NCBI GenBank assembly: GCA_037447655.1
Contig: JBBHKE010000541.1
Coordinates: forward strand, 188,001-248,000
Length of the DNA: 60,000 bases
Direction: 5' to 3'
DNA from: Zygnema cylindricum
Taxonomy: Eukaryota > Streptophyta > Zygnematophyceae > Zygnematales > Zygnemataceae
Made by a program: the position numbers and the translations under genes. Under the pieces are notes generated by a model. The model saw nothing but the letters and a program-made list of their open reading frames with translations. It ran no database searches and had not been told where the DNA came from. This document shows, in pieces, positions 44,406 to 55,734 of this stretch. Numbering within the stretch: position 1 is the stretch's first letter; each line of letters begins with the position of its first letter.

Positions 44406-44690
44406 CTAAATTTGTGGCACGCTGAGAAGGTTCACTAAACCTTCAAATAGGTACAAAACATTCGTCAATTCGATTTGCGTCAATTTTTCAACGCCATGTA
44501 AATCCAAATTTGGTAAGTTCAACCGTACAGTACCCATTGTACCGATTGAAATTATCTGTCCACTTGCGATAGTTATTTTTTTCGATACCGTGAGTTGGCC
44601 CAAGTCGTGGAAAAATGACACTTCCGTACAAACATGGTGTGACGCGCCAGAATTGATGATCCACTACTTTTCGTGTACCGTAGCACCTAT
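44406..44690 (-). pseudogene. Protease of outer copia, active site altered
   Basis: WIINSGASHHVC stands where copias have DSG: the catalytic Asp codon reads AAT (Asn), and a TAG precedes the Trp. Then SGQIISIGTMGTVRLNLP and LTNVLYLFEGLVNLLSV, the normal end of the domain. Confidence 0.82.
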
Positions 44691-45050
44691 CAACAAGTCA
44701 AACGACAGGTTAAGGGCGGAAAATATTTGCGCCTCTCCTCCTCTTTCAAATTGGTCGTCGCCCAAAAAATGTCCTCCTACTCTTCCATGGCGGCCGCCGC
44801 GACTACCGCGGCCACGAAGACGACAGCCGCCGCCACCACCGTATCGGCTGCCGCCGTCTCCTCTACCGTCGCGATCTCCTCTTCCACCGCCGCCTCCATT
44901 TTCGGCCTTCAAGTAACATTGGGGGCTTATATGACCCCATTTCCCGCAAAAGTGACATTGGCGCTCTTTATCCGGGCAAAAAGCCGCCATATGACGAAGT
45001 TTGCCGCATTGAAAACAGGCAATATTGGTCAGATCTGAATATCCGGGTTG
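44691..45050 (-). pseudogene. Nucleocapsid part of outer copia Gag
   Basis: One zinc knuckle CHFCGKWGHISPQC (near 44,916-44,957), followed by a Gly/Arg/Asp-rich tail (GGGGRGDRDGRGDGG). Confidence 0.82.
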
Positions 45051-45185
45051 GGAAGGAGATCCCTCGGCCCTTTCGTGTCCTCTTCCCCCTCTTCCTCTCG
45101 GATTTCCCCCTCTTTTTCCTCCTTTTCCCCGAAAATAATTTAGAACGGGCGTTTTCGGTGTTGTCGCATTAAGGGAACCGATTGG

Positions 45186-46265
45186 TTAGGTTGCCCTCGA
45201 TGAGCTCAGGCCATTCGCCTCGGTCGATTTGAGGAATGTAATGATCGAGTCCAAGGTGTTCGAATCCGTGGATAAGAGAATGTCCCTTAAGTGTATCATT
45301 TTCTCTGGTAAGGCATGGGTGAAGACCGATGCTTTATCATTCTCTTCAATAAATTTCCCCAAATTTGCGAGTTGCTCAATAATAATATTAAATCTCTTTG
45401 CGGCCTCATCAATAGATTTGTTTGGTTTCACTTTGAAAGATGTATAATCGGTATAAATATGTTGCCCCTTGTTTTGAAGACTCTTCTCAAAATGATTTCC
45501 AAGGGCCACCCAACAATCATATACGAATCTTCAGGTAAGAAATAAATCGTGAATCGAAGTGCTACATGATTGAAATAAACCGTTGATGGCGGAAAGATTT
45601 TTCTTCGTCCACACGCGATAAGCTCTCCGATCCGAGGTAGGCATCTTGTCCACCCCTTTTACCACCTTCCAAAGTCGTTTTAATTTAAATTGACCTTTGA
45701 TATATATTTTCCACGATTGATAATTCGTTCCATTGAAGATGACAATTTTTCCGGACATAGATTTAACTTGCTCGTCCCCTTCACTCCAATCATCAATATC
45801 GGAATCGTCATCAATGGGTAGTTTCCCTTTTCGAATCGATTCCCTCATCTCCTCCTCATCTCCTTCCGTATCAATGACGCTTTGTGTCGGAATGGGATCT
45901 CCGAAAAATAGAGTTCTCGTGACACGGTTCGTCTCCGAGATCTGTAGATCCACATATCGAAAAAGACCATCCATCAGTTTTTGAAGACAATCTTCCATCG
46001 CGTCATCTCCCTCCTTCTTTTTCCCTTCATTCTCCTTCTTTTGTTCGATCGGATCGATCGGAACGGCCTTCTCAAAAGTTTTGCCGGTCAAGGCAAATGG
46101 AGTTTCTACTTCCGGATCTGAAGATGATTCAGATTCGGATGGATCCGGAGGATCCGGATCCCGAGGTCGTGGAAACATCGTAGAAGAAAAAGGCATCGTA
46201 GGAGAAGGGGTATTTTTCTTCTTTCTCCCCATGGCGACCAAACTAGCCACCGTTTTACCCCTCAA
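45186..46265 (-). pseudogene. Gag of outer copia
   Basis: Starts 13 bp after the primer site with MRGKTVASLVAMGRKKKNTP. Pro/Asp/Ser-rich N-terminus, then NGTNYQSWKIYIKGQFKL and LWKVVKGVDKMP, the UBN2/copia-type Gag core, continued after a break near 45,520 with ALGNHFEKSLQNKG and LRDILLSTDSNTLDSII. Confidence 0.82.
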
Positions 46266-46277
46266 AGGAGCACACTC

Positions 46278-46289
46278 GCTCCGATACCA
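46278..46289 (-). other. Primer binding site of outer copia
   Basis: Minus strand TGGTATCGGAGC, two bases after the 5' LTR. Matches TGGTATCAGAGC, the complement of the 3' end of initiator tRNA-Met, with one mismatch. Confidence 0.85.
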
Positions 46290-46291
46290 CT

Positions 46292-46786
46292 TGATAGGAT
46301 CTTACACAAAATCAGAGAGCAAGACTTACAGTAGAAGCATTTAGATAATTCACACGAGAGAGAACTGTCCACGAAAGCCAATATATTTCACAGATATTTT
46401 CTCCCATAATAAGTGTATTTTTCCCTCCCACTAATCTGCAGGATATACTACACCAGACGTCACGTCACTTCTTCAAACTATATATCAAGACCAAATGTAA
46501 AGTGCGCACAAAGCGCCTACCAAACCAAAAAACGAAACAACATGAAACTGCGTAGTACTAAAGTACTACAATACGTACACACAAAAATCAACTAACGACA
46601 AACCTTACACACCAAACAACATCTATACCTGGTCGTCGCAAAACCGAATCTACGCGAGACCGGGAATCTACGAAACAAACTACGAAAAATACAAAGACAA
46701 AAACAAGACCACACGATTGACAACAAAAGACAAACTATTCGGTCGCGCGATAGGCCACGAAGCCGATTACAATATTGATTCTAACA
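46292..46786 (-). repeat. 5' LTR of outer copia
   Basis: 495 bp, minus strand TGTTAGAATCAATATTG to GATCCTATCA. Relics with the same end are at 1205-1214 and 13,392-13,401. Confidence 0.88.
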
Positions 46787-47791
46787 GTTTTGGGAAAAGT
46801 TATTGGACATATTCTTTCACAATTGTTTACAAAAATCTTTTGAATGGAGAGTCTCGGTCTTCTTTGTCGTCTATTTTGAGTTGTTTTAGTACTTTCTATC
46901 GCTAACAAGTATCGATTTCCCTTCAACGAGTAGAAGCTGCGAGCCTCTTTCAACGAAACACCGTGGAAGATTATAAGGGGGGCTTTCTAGATATACCTCA
47001 ATAGAACCCTGTTCATATCCACAACATTAGCTTGTATATACGCAGTCATCTCGTATATGTGTCTTTCTGTTTGTGGCTAGTCTTGTTCAATTGTTTATCA
47101 AATAGATACTTGTTTTCTTAACGTTGTTTCATACTTGTTGTGGTTAGTGCTTTAATCCTATTTTGTCCTTTATAATTATTCCATTTTCTCTAAACTCTTA
47201 TAATTATTAAATGTTTTTTTTCTTTAGTTCTCTTTTTACCCAGGTGTTTTTTCCATTTCAAGTTTTGTGGTTGAGTCTTCATTTTACTTTACACGGGCTT
47301 TATTTGTAATATCGTTGACTTATATTTTTGTGTATCTATTTCATTATATTCTCTCAAACTTTTTGGTGTATTGCGAGCACATTGAATTTGATTCATTTGT
47401 TTATATTGCTTTCTGGGTAATTGTATGATGAGATATTTTATGATTTCTACATTCCTCAACTCAACTAAGGCACTTCCCTTACGATGGGGAACATCTGTTT
47501 ATTGTAGAATCTTGACTAAAGACTTAGTCGATTAGCTAGATGGCTGATAGAGGTCAACAATTGTAATAGACGGCAACATCTAAAAACTACATGAACACTA
47601 AATTTTATGGTTGAGGATAATTCAACAAAAAGATTGGAGGAAAAAGGAAAATAGTAGTCACAGCAACAACGCCACAATCATGGTTTACAAGCCCTTTTTT
47701 TTATAATCATTCGTAATAAGAAGAAAATTTTATTTCCAAAACAACGATGATAAGACCATCAAAGTATAATAATTGCGTGAAAACTACACAG
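46787..47791. other. Region without recognised genes
   Basis: AT-rich, T-runs, no convincing open frame or repeat. Confidence 0.5.
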
Positions 47792-48299
47792 TTGCTGCAT
47801 TCACACCGAAAATGGATGATGAATGAGATGATAAAATGAATGATCCCGTACCATTCATTTCGCAAAAAAACAAAAACAGAGGCGCCAAAGTGACCGACTG
47901 CTCGGCTGTCAACCTTTTTGGAGCGTAGCGACAGAGAAAATATACGATTTGGAGCGTAGCGACGGACAAAACATATGGTCAAGTGCGTCAAAACTTGACA
48001 ACTGTGGTAAGTCATCCTTTTTTTCGGAGACCCTTTTCGAATGCAAAAATCCGACTTTGAAAAAACATGAAGTCGCATCCCGAATGATTCATCCGTACTG
48101 TAACGAAATTTCCGTTGTACGATGGTTTGGTACGGAGGGATTTGAATCATTAGGCGCTTAGTCGTACGTCAACATGATTCACATCGCGACGTTTTAGTTG
48201 ACGTGAGATGACGTTAAGGGCGTTTCACGTCCAAACAAAACGAAAGGACATTCGTTTCCTCATCTTATTCATCATCCATTTCCGGTGTGAATGAAGCAA
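47792..48299. mobile_element. Non-autonomous TIR element, about 508 bp
   Basis: About 45-bp imperfect inverted termini: CATTCACACCGAAAATGGAT from 47,798 and CATTCACACCGGAAATGGAT on the minus strand from 48,293, preceded by TTGCTG/TTGCTT. No transposase; target duplication not evident, so superfamily is open. The frame at 47,707-48,150 on the minus strand runs through the termini and is not a gene. Confidence 0.75.
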
Positions 48300-48326
48300 G
48301 TGAATCGCTGTTAGCGTAATAAAATA
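48300..48326. mobile_element. Terminus fragment of the GTGAATCGCT MITE family
   Basis: GTGAATCGCTGTTAGCGTAA followed by TAAAAT matches the TIR of the MITE at 4402-4625. A weak partner (CACGCTAACA) lies near 49,430, so the element at 48,708-49,380 may sit inside a broken copy. Confidence 0.4.
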
Positions 48327-48707
48327 GATAGCGTAATGAAACAATCAGCGTACTTTACGGTAAATTGGGTTTTTTAGGGTACACAATGATACTAATTTAT
48401 CATTAACTCTAATTTGTAAACTGCTTTGTAAAAAAATTCGGTTCATAATATGTCCACACTAAAACATGTAGATGTGCGAAATTGTTCAAATCGTACGCCG
48501 TCGCGTTTTTTTGACATCCGCGTATGCCGGAAAATATTTACGCAATTAAATATTATTATATTTCTGTACTTTTATATTTAAAAAGGTACGAAATAGTACG
48601 GATGTGACAGTCCGTACACCACACTATTTAAAAGGGCACTAAATTACAGTTATGAACCGTATTGAGCGGGGTACCTCAAATAACGTTCAGAAACATTTAG
48701 CGTACTT

Positions 48708-49380
48708 TAGGGTATGGTTACATCAGGAGGTCTCTGTAATAGTACGGACAGCAAAATTTCTGTATTACAGAGGCCTCGGTTACATCGCGTATCGTCTGTA
48801 AATAGGTTTTTATATACGTGTTATGATTTGAGTGGCACCACGTAGGTTGACGATCGAATCTCTAAAATCGTCAAAGATTTGGAAACCGACCATTTTCGTA
48901 TGGAAATCCGTACTTGCGTTTTACGTACGTGTACTTCACAAGTGTACCGCGTCAATGTACCTCAAAGATCTTCTTCACTCTGCTGATTTTCAGGAAAAAA
49001 CCGTATTTCTTTTCGGAAAAGATTTTACGGTCACCTTGTCCGAAGGCACGTGACTTTGGGGACGTGTGAAAATATTCATTTTTCATCGACGCACGTGTCT
49101 ATCGTCCAGGTGTAACGAATTGACTGGTTCTGTATTGGTGAACCCACCTCCGCGAGGTGGGTTCACCAATACAGAGGCGGATGGAGCGATTGCTTCGCAG
49201 ATGAAGACCAAAATGTAATCGAACGGTCAATGTTTTCTCCCGGATACTTGGAGAATCGTAATCTTAAATTCTGTAATGTTGTTTTCAAGAAACTCACGAT
49301 AATATAGTACGGCTTGGTACGGGCAAGTACAAAATTCTGTATTAAACCTCACTTTTCGTCTGATGTAACTATACCCTAAG
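48708..49380. mobile_element. Non-autonomous TIR element, about 670 bp, TA-flanked
   Basis: Left GGGTATGGTTACATCAG and right end reverse complement GGGTATAGTTACATCAG (one mismatch), each flanked by TA, which suits a Tc1/mariner-like target duplication. Inner inverted repeats: CTCTGTAATA/TATTACAGAG near 48,733-48,774, and the 22-bp palindrome at 49,129. No transposase. Confidence 0.65.
49129..49175. repeat. Perfect 22-bp inverted repeat with 3-nt loop
   Basis: Arms TCTGTATTGGTGAACCCACC plus TC (49,129-49,150) and the exact reverse complement (49,154-49,175), loop CGC. Confidence 0.95.
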
Positions 49381-50586
49381 TAAATAAAATTTAGAGCTTT
49401 TTTATTTCATACCAATATTGTCTTGTTTCACGCTAACAAGAGGGAGTAGGAGAGAAGATCGAAGGAGGTCGTAGAATTTTGCAAAAACACATGAATGAGG
49501 GTTTTGTCTATCATGAAATGCGAGTAATTATACGAAAATATGTTTACTGGCAGTAATATTTTGAACAATATTTAATCAGGTCTTGCCAGCAAGGTACCTC
49601 TCGCCTACGTGCTTTATTCTAGTCGGTATCATGTAGGCTTGTCTTCACATTGAGAATCGTCAAAGATTTTTCAAGCCCAAAATTTTGATGTAATATCTGT
49701 ACGAACAAACGATTTTAAGAGTTGTACACACGTATTAAATTTCAGATTATGTACGTGCTTGCTTTATCATAGTACGCACTACTTTATTATGTTTTAAAAT
49801 GCAAAGTCATTTTCACGAAGGTCAATAGATGGCAAGCGGAGCGTTAGATGACATCACCCGTCAAAGATTTTCTTGTCAGCTTTAGTGGATTTGAATCCAC
49901 TCCTTCCAAAGGCACAAGGTTTTTACTACTTGTAAGGTTTTCATCAATCATCCGCTTTGATCCCATCTCTCTTTTCAACGTGTATCAACTTTACATATCG
50001 AGTTTGTGGCTGATGTTGTCACAAATTGGATGGATGAGATATTTCGTCACGGATGCGGAAAAACAAAACATCGTGCGGTCAAATTTGTTGCCTAAAAGTT
50101 TGAAGAATCTCAGAAAAAATCTATAATAAACATGTTTTATGTAAAAATGTATTTATACATAGATTGGTAGGAAAACATTCGGTTTTCAATAAGAACCTCA
50201 TTTTTCGCTTGAAGGAGGGCTACTTGAATTACCACACAACATTTGCGAATATTTTGGAACAGGATATAGCATTAGTTTGCATATCACTGTGGGGCCATAA
50301 CTAAAAAGATTTTTGACACACGGGAGACTCCACCAAACAAGGTTGACTAACTTAAAAGGTAATGGACGCACAACCCATAAAATCCAAAAAATAATTTAAA
50401 TAGCCTCCAGTTCATCATTTGAATAGGCTCTCATGCCTCATCGTATCGTTGCATGCACGCACGATTTTTAGCACGGACGAGCGATATTTGACGCGCGCGC
50501 ACGATATCATGCATGCACGCACGCGAGATATTTGACGCACGCGCACGATATCATGCATCCACGCATGATTTCCGCACGTAAGCAGG
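49381..50586. other. Region without recognised genes
   Basis: No gene or TE signature recognised. A short CpG-rich tandem duplication (44-bp period, GATATTTGACGCRCGCGCAC) lies at about 50,483-50,564. Confidence 0.5.
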
Positions 50587-50594
50587 ATGTCTAT

Positions 50595-51130
50595 CAGAGG
50601 TCGCAAACGGGCAACTGAAACCGTGACCGATCGTTAACCGATCGCCCGCGCCGGATCTAGAACGGGTTCGGTTGCCAAATTTTAGGGGTTGGGCGGTTGC
50701 GGGCGGTCGATTCACCAGAAAAAAAATTCGGTTACAGTTGGTTAACCAAAAACCAAAAAAAAATGAAAATTTTGTACTGTCCCTACAATCCATCATTATT
50801 GTACTTTGTACTCTTTGGTATCGTGGAAGTACGTTACATCATGATTAGCATCAGAATTCTGACACGGTAGTAACACTATTCATTTCGCAAATCTTAAGGA
50901 ACGCGACAAACCGTAATTATTGGCTTATTCATATGTCATGAAAAACTAAGATTTTTTTTTGTACTTTTTCGGTTACGGGCGCGTACGGTTAGTCGCGAGA
51001 AATCGAGTTTCGGTTAACTTTTATTTTCGTAAACGCCGGTTGGTTAACGGTTAACAATTTTGGAGCGTGACATAACCTGGTTAGGCGTCGGTTACTCAAA
51101 TTTTGAAAATTTTGACTTTTGCGACCTCTG
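50595..51130. mobile_element. Non-autonomous hAT-type element
   Basis: Termini CAGAGGTCGCAAA and exact inverse TTTGCGACCTCTG; hAT elements typically begin CAGRGGTCG. Flanking 8-mers ATGTCTAT (50,587-50,594) and AAGTCCAT (51,131-51,138) match at six of eight positions, the expected hAT target-duplication length. Interior rich in CGGTTA/GGTTAAC words (subterminal repeats). No transposase. Confidence 0.8.
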
Positions 51131-51138
51131 AAGTCCAT

Positions 51139-53259
51139 TCGCACGCTTGAGTTTCATATTTCCATTGGTACCATATCGTCGATTCATCTATTTGTGACGT
51201 GTACGCGATTGGCGTGCACGTTTCGTTGAACATATACTAATTTTGTGCGATATGTTTCGTTTCGTGCGTAGGTATGCAATTTCAGATTATAGACGCGAAA
51301 TATCGTTTGGGAGAAGCAGCGTGATTTTCAGCAAGACTATCGACGCTTCAATATACCTTCATTTGTTTAAGTCGCGAACCCATGTAGGTTTGCGCATATT
51401 TATTGTTAGGGAGGGTTTTTACCCTTGGATGGTGGATTGTGTTAGACGTGCGGCAGACGATGTTGGCTGCCTATTGGCAAACATCTTAAGTTGTTTCATT
51501 CACGTAAAGTAGGCTAGACTTAGGTTGGTTCCACGCTAGGCGTAGCTTAGTCCCTACTTAGGCTAATTCTCGAACTTAGAGAATTTCGCTTTTGGACAAG
51601 AATTTTTTTTTGGTGGCGAAGCTTTCTCTTGCTCTCTCTCACCGATTTCTCAAGCGTTCTCTTTCTTATTGCTAGCTAGCCATAGAGGCTAGATAGGTTA
51701 ATAATATTTGCCCTTGTATCTCCGCCCACGTTTTTAATCCACACGGCCTAAGGCCACGTCCGGAAGGTTTTCCTCCAAGCTTTGTCATTTGGTGGAAGTG
51801 TTGGAGTGGAGACCGTGGCAATACACATCGGGACCTAGCTGTGCCTTCTTCGGGCAGCTGAACGGTTTGGTTGTGTTTTTGTGGTTGTTTGTGTTTTGGT
51901 TGGCTTGGAGTGTATTTTTTGACCTAATTGGATTTTCCCTTGTTTTAGTTAGGAATATTTCTTGCTTCACTGCCATGCTGAGATAACTCTTGTACAGAAT
52001 GTGATAAAGACCAGAGAGCCTAGTGGCTACCTCTTGGCTTAATATTCTTGTCCAAAAGGCAAAAGTCTCTCTTTTAAAATAAATTATTAAAAATATAAAT
52101 TATAATTTATATAAAAAAAAACATTTTGTTTTTGGTTTCTTATTTCTTGCTTTCAATCCTTGTCTTATATCGTGATCCCACCCTATTTCTTGGCTGCAGA
52201 TTCTGACCTAAATTCTGTGGCAGAATTAGGGTTAATCTGCAGAATTAGGGTTTAGCTGCAGATTTAGGGTTTTGGTTACAGAATTAGGGTTTTTGCAGAT
52301 TTAGGGTTCGTTTTTTGTTATTTTTAATCCTAGGTCAGTATCATACTATTTTTTGGTCGCAGATTCTTGGTATTTGCAGCGTGGAATTAGGGTTTGGGAA
52401 ACATGTGGCCTAATTCTACCGTATTTCGTGTTTTATTGTAATTTTCCCCTATATTTCGTATCTTTTTTTTCCTTGTTGCAACTTCTTTTGCTATCTAGTT
52501 GATATTTGGTTTTTGTGGGATTTGATATTTTCATCCTTTCCTTCTACAAAATAAAATCATTCAGAACACCTAGAAAAACAAAATATATATTTAATATATT
52601 AGTGTTGCACGAATTATAACCTAAAATTATCACTGTTTTATAGTTGGGTTTAGCGTGGCATAGCGCTGACACGCATACCTTAGCAAGATACTAATTGCTT
52701 TGGTGTTGAGTTGTGGTTTTGGGCACGATTACTTGGGACCGGAGCAGATTTTATTCATAAAGACCATACAAAATCCGGTTTTGTAATTATTTCAATGACT
52801 TGCGGGTGCAAGAGCTTCACGTTATAGTGTGGACACTTGTGTAGGGGATCGGTGTGGATTGGTTCCATTACGGACCTTTCTCATTGAGCATTTGCATTTT
52901 TCCTGCTTTCCTTGTATGCTATGTGGTCGTGAGTGGCCTTGAGGTTTTCATTTGACTATCTAGAGTGGAATTTCTTACTAGATTTTGCCGTGGGTAGCAC
53001 TGTATAGATGCTTTCTGTCTGTGACACTGTAGATCTGCACCGAAAGGTGTTTGGATAGCTCCTGCTTTTTTTTATAGATGTGGCCCTTCGGCCTTGTCCC
53101 GTTGTTTTCAGGGTAGAGGTTTCGGTATTTCGGCTTTTTGCTAGATCTGACCATCGGGTCTTGCTATGGACTTTTTGTGTGGATTGGCTTGTCATTTGAC
53201 GCACCTCGGTTAGGCCGTTCCGAACTTTCTAGTCATAACCGAGGATTTTCTCTTCGTTT
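51139..53259. other. Region without recognised genes
   Basis: AT-rich, no convincing gene. May include the left part (LTR and leader) of the retroelement whose Gag lies at 53.26-54.78 kb, but no LTR or primer site was found. Confidence 0.4.
52221..52310 (+). repeat. Short array of GAWTTAGGGTTT units
   Basis: Five units containing TTAGGGTT spaced about 17-20 bp, most preceded by TGCA; similar to plant telomere (TTTAGGG) or telo-box words but not a perfect telomeric run. Another TTAGGGTTTGGG lies near 52,387. Confidence 0.7.
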
Positions 53260-54780
53260 ATGCCTACGGATTGGGATAACTTACGTTATCAATCTAGATT
53301 TACCCGCGGCAGGACAGTTTTCCGTCCACCGCAGTTAGATCTTTCTAGTTTCTCCGAGTCTACGGACGCACCAGTTTCGGTTGAGGCCACTAGATCTCCG
53401 TCAGTCCGGTTAGTATTGACCACAGTCTCATCAGTATTGTCAGTTTCATCTAGGTCCCACCTAGAGGGGACCGAAGACGAATTAGAAGTGGATATTTTTT
53501 TCAAGCCTTTCTCTTTGGATTCCCTGCTAGTTCAAATTTAGAACCACTGGTGCATTCTTCTTTTGACGACATGGCTTCCCCCTTGGAGGGGTCCATAGGG
53601 AGGATGCAATTTTGCTTTTAAGAGATGGAGGAAACCATGTCTTTATCCCATATCCGTATGCTATATGATACCAAAATGCGTGATTTGGCATTTCGCTATT
53701 GGAATCGATTTGATCTTCGTGTAGCATTCTCTCTTCTTGGTCGGTACCTTAGAGGTTTGACCATTACATTATATCCCCAGAAATATGATGCTATACCCGC
53801 GATGATAGAATTTCCCCCTACTTTTGTTGGTACATCAGAGGTCATATGACAAATGGATATCCTATACCAGGATGCTTTTCCTGAGCTCCTACATGCCTAG
53901 GGTAATATTCTTGTTCTCGCCGTCTCGAGAATTCCTCGGCAATATGCCGTAACCGCGCGTGCTACTGTCCCAGCATGACCAGGGATGATAATCTTTTTGC
54001 GGGATCCGCTTTTTGTCATGTTTTATATCTTAGAAACAAAATATAGGATGTAAAACCAGATGAGGTGAAGGAATTGATGAAATTCACACGTAAACCTGGT
54101 AAAACCGCCCCTTCTTTACGTGCTCGCAGGGAGAATATGCCAGAAGCTTTACCGTACCTAATGTTTGATGCTGAAACTGTTCAAAAGTTTTTTGGACAGT
54201 TTCCCGATCACTCAAAAAGATTAATACAAAGTCATCTCACACGGACTTACGGACTCAAATTCACCTTTGATCAAGCCGCTCAATATGCGGTTGAATATGA
54301 GATGCAATCGTGTTGGTGGGAAACTCATGATCATTCGGAAGTTGCTTCCCCAATTTCCCCATCTAACAACCTATGGCCGAACAATAGGCCTCTTAATACG
54401 CTAGCCATGGGAAACTCGCCCATTAAAACTGGAGAACGATTGTGTTTCCGATGTGGAAACATCATGCACGATGCCCGTATGTGCCTTGATAAGTCGGCCA
54501 CATGCACCCATTGCCAACAGAAGGGACATTACTTTCACCGTTGCCATGTTAAAGATCACAATTTCTCGTATCAGAATCAGATTTAGAACGAGGGAATTCT
54601 TGCCTTTCCGGCAAAGTCAGTCACTTCTCCTACGTAGACCAAGAAAGAGGCGACTCCGTCTAAGATCTCTCGACGAGAGAGGGAAAAGGTCGAGCTGCAA
54701 GTCATGTTGGCCGCCATGATGAAGGAGCAATTTGCAATTTCTATGTCTATCATTGGACTACAAAGTTCAAAAAGCCTCTA
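53260..54780 (+). pseudogene. Gag-like relic with two CCHC zinc knuckles
   Basis: Open pieces at 53,260-53,541, 53,625-53,849 and 54,065-54,586. The last one has LPYLMFDAETVQKFFGQFPD, FTFDQAAQYAVEYEM and, near its end, two knuckles CFRCGNIMHDARMC and CTHCQQKGHYFHRC, both CX2CX4HX4C, the nucleocapsid mark of retrotransposon Gag. A Lys/Arg-Glu-rich tail (SRREREKVELQVM) follows. Stops and frameshifts break the frame. No Pol follows because the sequence changes to the LTR near 54.8-54.9 kb. Gypsy-like or another LTR type; not the copia Gag found elsewhere here. Confidence 0.65.
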
Positions 54781-54869
54781 GATAGGTTTTGACAAACCCT
54801 TCTTCAACTAGGACCACTGCTACCCAAGTAGGCAAAAAGACAATATGAGTGCACCTTGTGCAGTCTAGA

Positions 54870-55731
54870 CTACTGTGAGCCCATAACAAAAAGAATCACT
54901 GAAACGCCCAACCAAGCGATTAATTATTAAGTGGCAAAGATGCCGATATATATACAAGCTTCCTGCGAGAGAGACGGCTACCTCCTCTATCCTCTAAAGC
55001 CTAAACCCCTCTCACAACCCTTATCTATTGATGTACGAACCAATCTGAATACTGTACAGTAGAGAAAGGTACTATAGCCGATGTCTTTTCTGTACGGCAT
55101 GCGTACGTTAAGGCCATGGAGTGGGCGTCTGTCTCCTTTAGATTTGTTCTCATACTCCATAGGATTCTCGCTTTCGAATTTTATCTTGCCACGTGGCGCT
55201 AGATCATGTTACGTCCAAAAAAGTCCAGAGCGGCCATTCCGTGATCTCGGCGATGTTGCGTGCCGTGGGATCCAAACCGACTTTCAATACTAGCTGTTGA
55301 AAACAAATGTCCGGTACATTTGTTTCGTGCGGATTCATGTTTGTACTGTAATGTAACTCGTTTCCATATTTCCTATCCGTAATTCCGTTAATCGGATTAA
55401 TGAACCTATACTTTGTTAAATAGAAATCAAACCCTATGCACTCTAACGAACTCCTACGACAGACCGGCTATAACTGACGACAACATTTCGCTCTGCCGAT
55501 CGGAGGTTCGAGTCCTGCCGAACTCACCTTTTGTTTAAGAGTGACTTATGTCACTACTTAGTCTTGCTCGTGGAGCTGAGGCAACCATGGCTCCATCTCG
55601 TTCTCTCTCCTTGAGTGACTAAAACAAGAATGGGGGCTAGGGACAGGAGGTCGAGGCTGGCTGCCTATGTTTTTTTTTTTTTAGTTTATTAAAACCTAGA
55701 AAATACCTTGTAAATCTATTGTTTTTCATCA
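54870..55731 (-). repeat. 3' LTR of the right-hand copia relic
   Basis: Ends GTTTTTCA before CTCCTCTTATTTTCTAG, as in the inner element. Shares TTGCCACGTGGCG, CCGTGATCTCGG and the AAAACCTAGAAAATAC end with the inner-element LTR but is much diverged. The left limit (TGCAGTCTAGAC) is a guess. Confidence 0.55.
55465..55527 (+). other. tRNA-like segment in LTR
   Basis: A good T-arm: GGAGG TTCGAGT CCTGC (55,502-55,518), four of five pairs, with the B-box GGTTCGAGTCC. The rest of a cloverleaf cannot be folded by eye. Confidence 0.45.
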
Positions 55732-55734
55732 CTC

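Larger units (their letters stand above)
33477..46786 (-). mobile_element. Outer Ty1/copia retrotransposon, interrupted by an inner copia
   Basis: 5' LTR 46,292-46,786, primer site 46,278-46,289, Gag, protease, integrase, RT, RNase H in copia order, Pol end at 33,973, PPT, 3' LTR 33,477-33,951. Flanking 5-mers GTTCT (33,472-33,476) and GTTTT (46,787-46,791) are a target duplication with one mismatch. The inner element (34,604-41,028) and another about 0.9 kb of unknown sequence split RNase H from the Pol end. Stops and frameshifts throughout, so not autonomous. Confidence 0.88.

Noticed and set aside
47707-48150. 147-codon minus-strand frame
   Set aside because: Crosses the left terminus of a non-autonomous TIR element and resembles nothing known.
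55465-55527. Functional tRNA gene
   Set aside because: Good T-arm and B-box but no matching acceptor stem; located inside an LTR and shared in degenerate form by the other LTRs.
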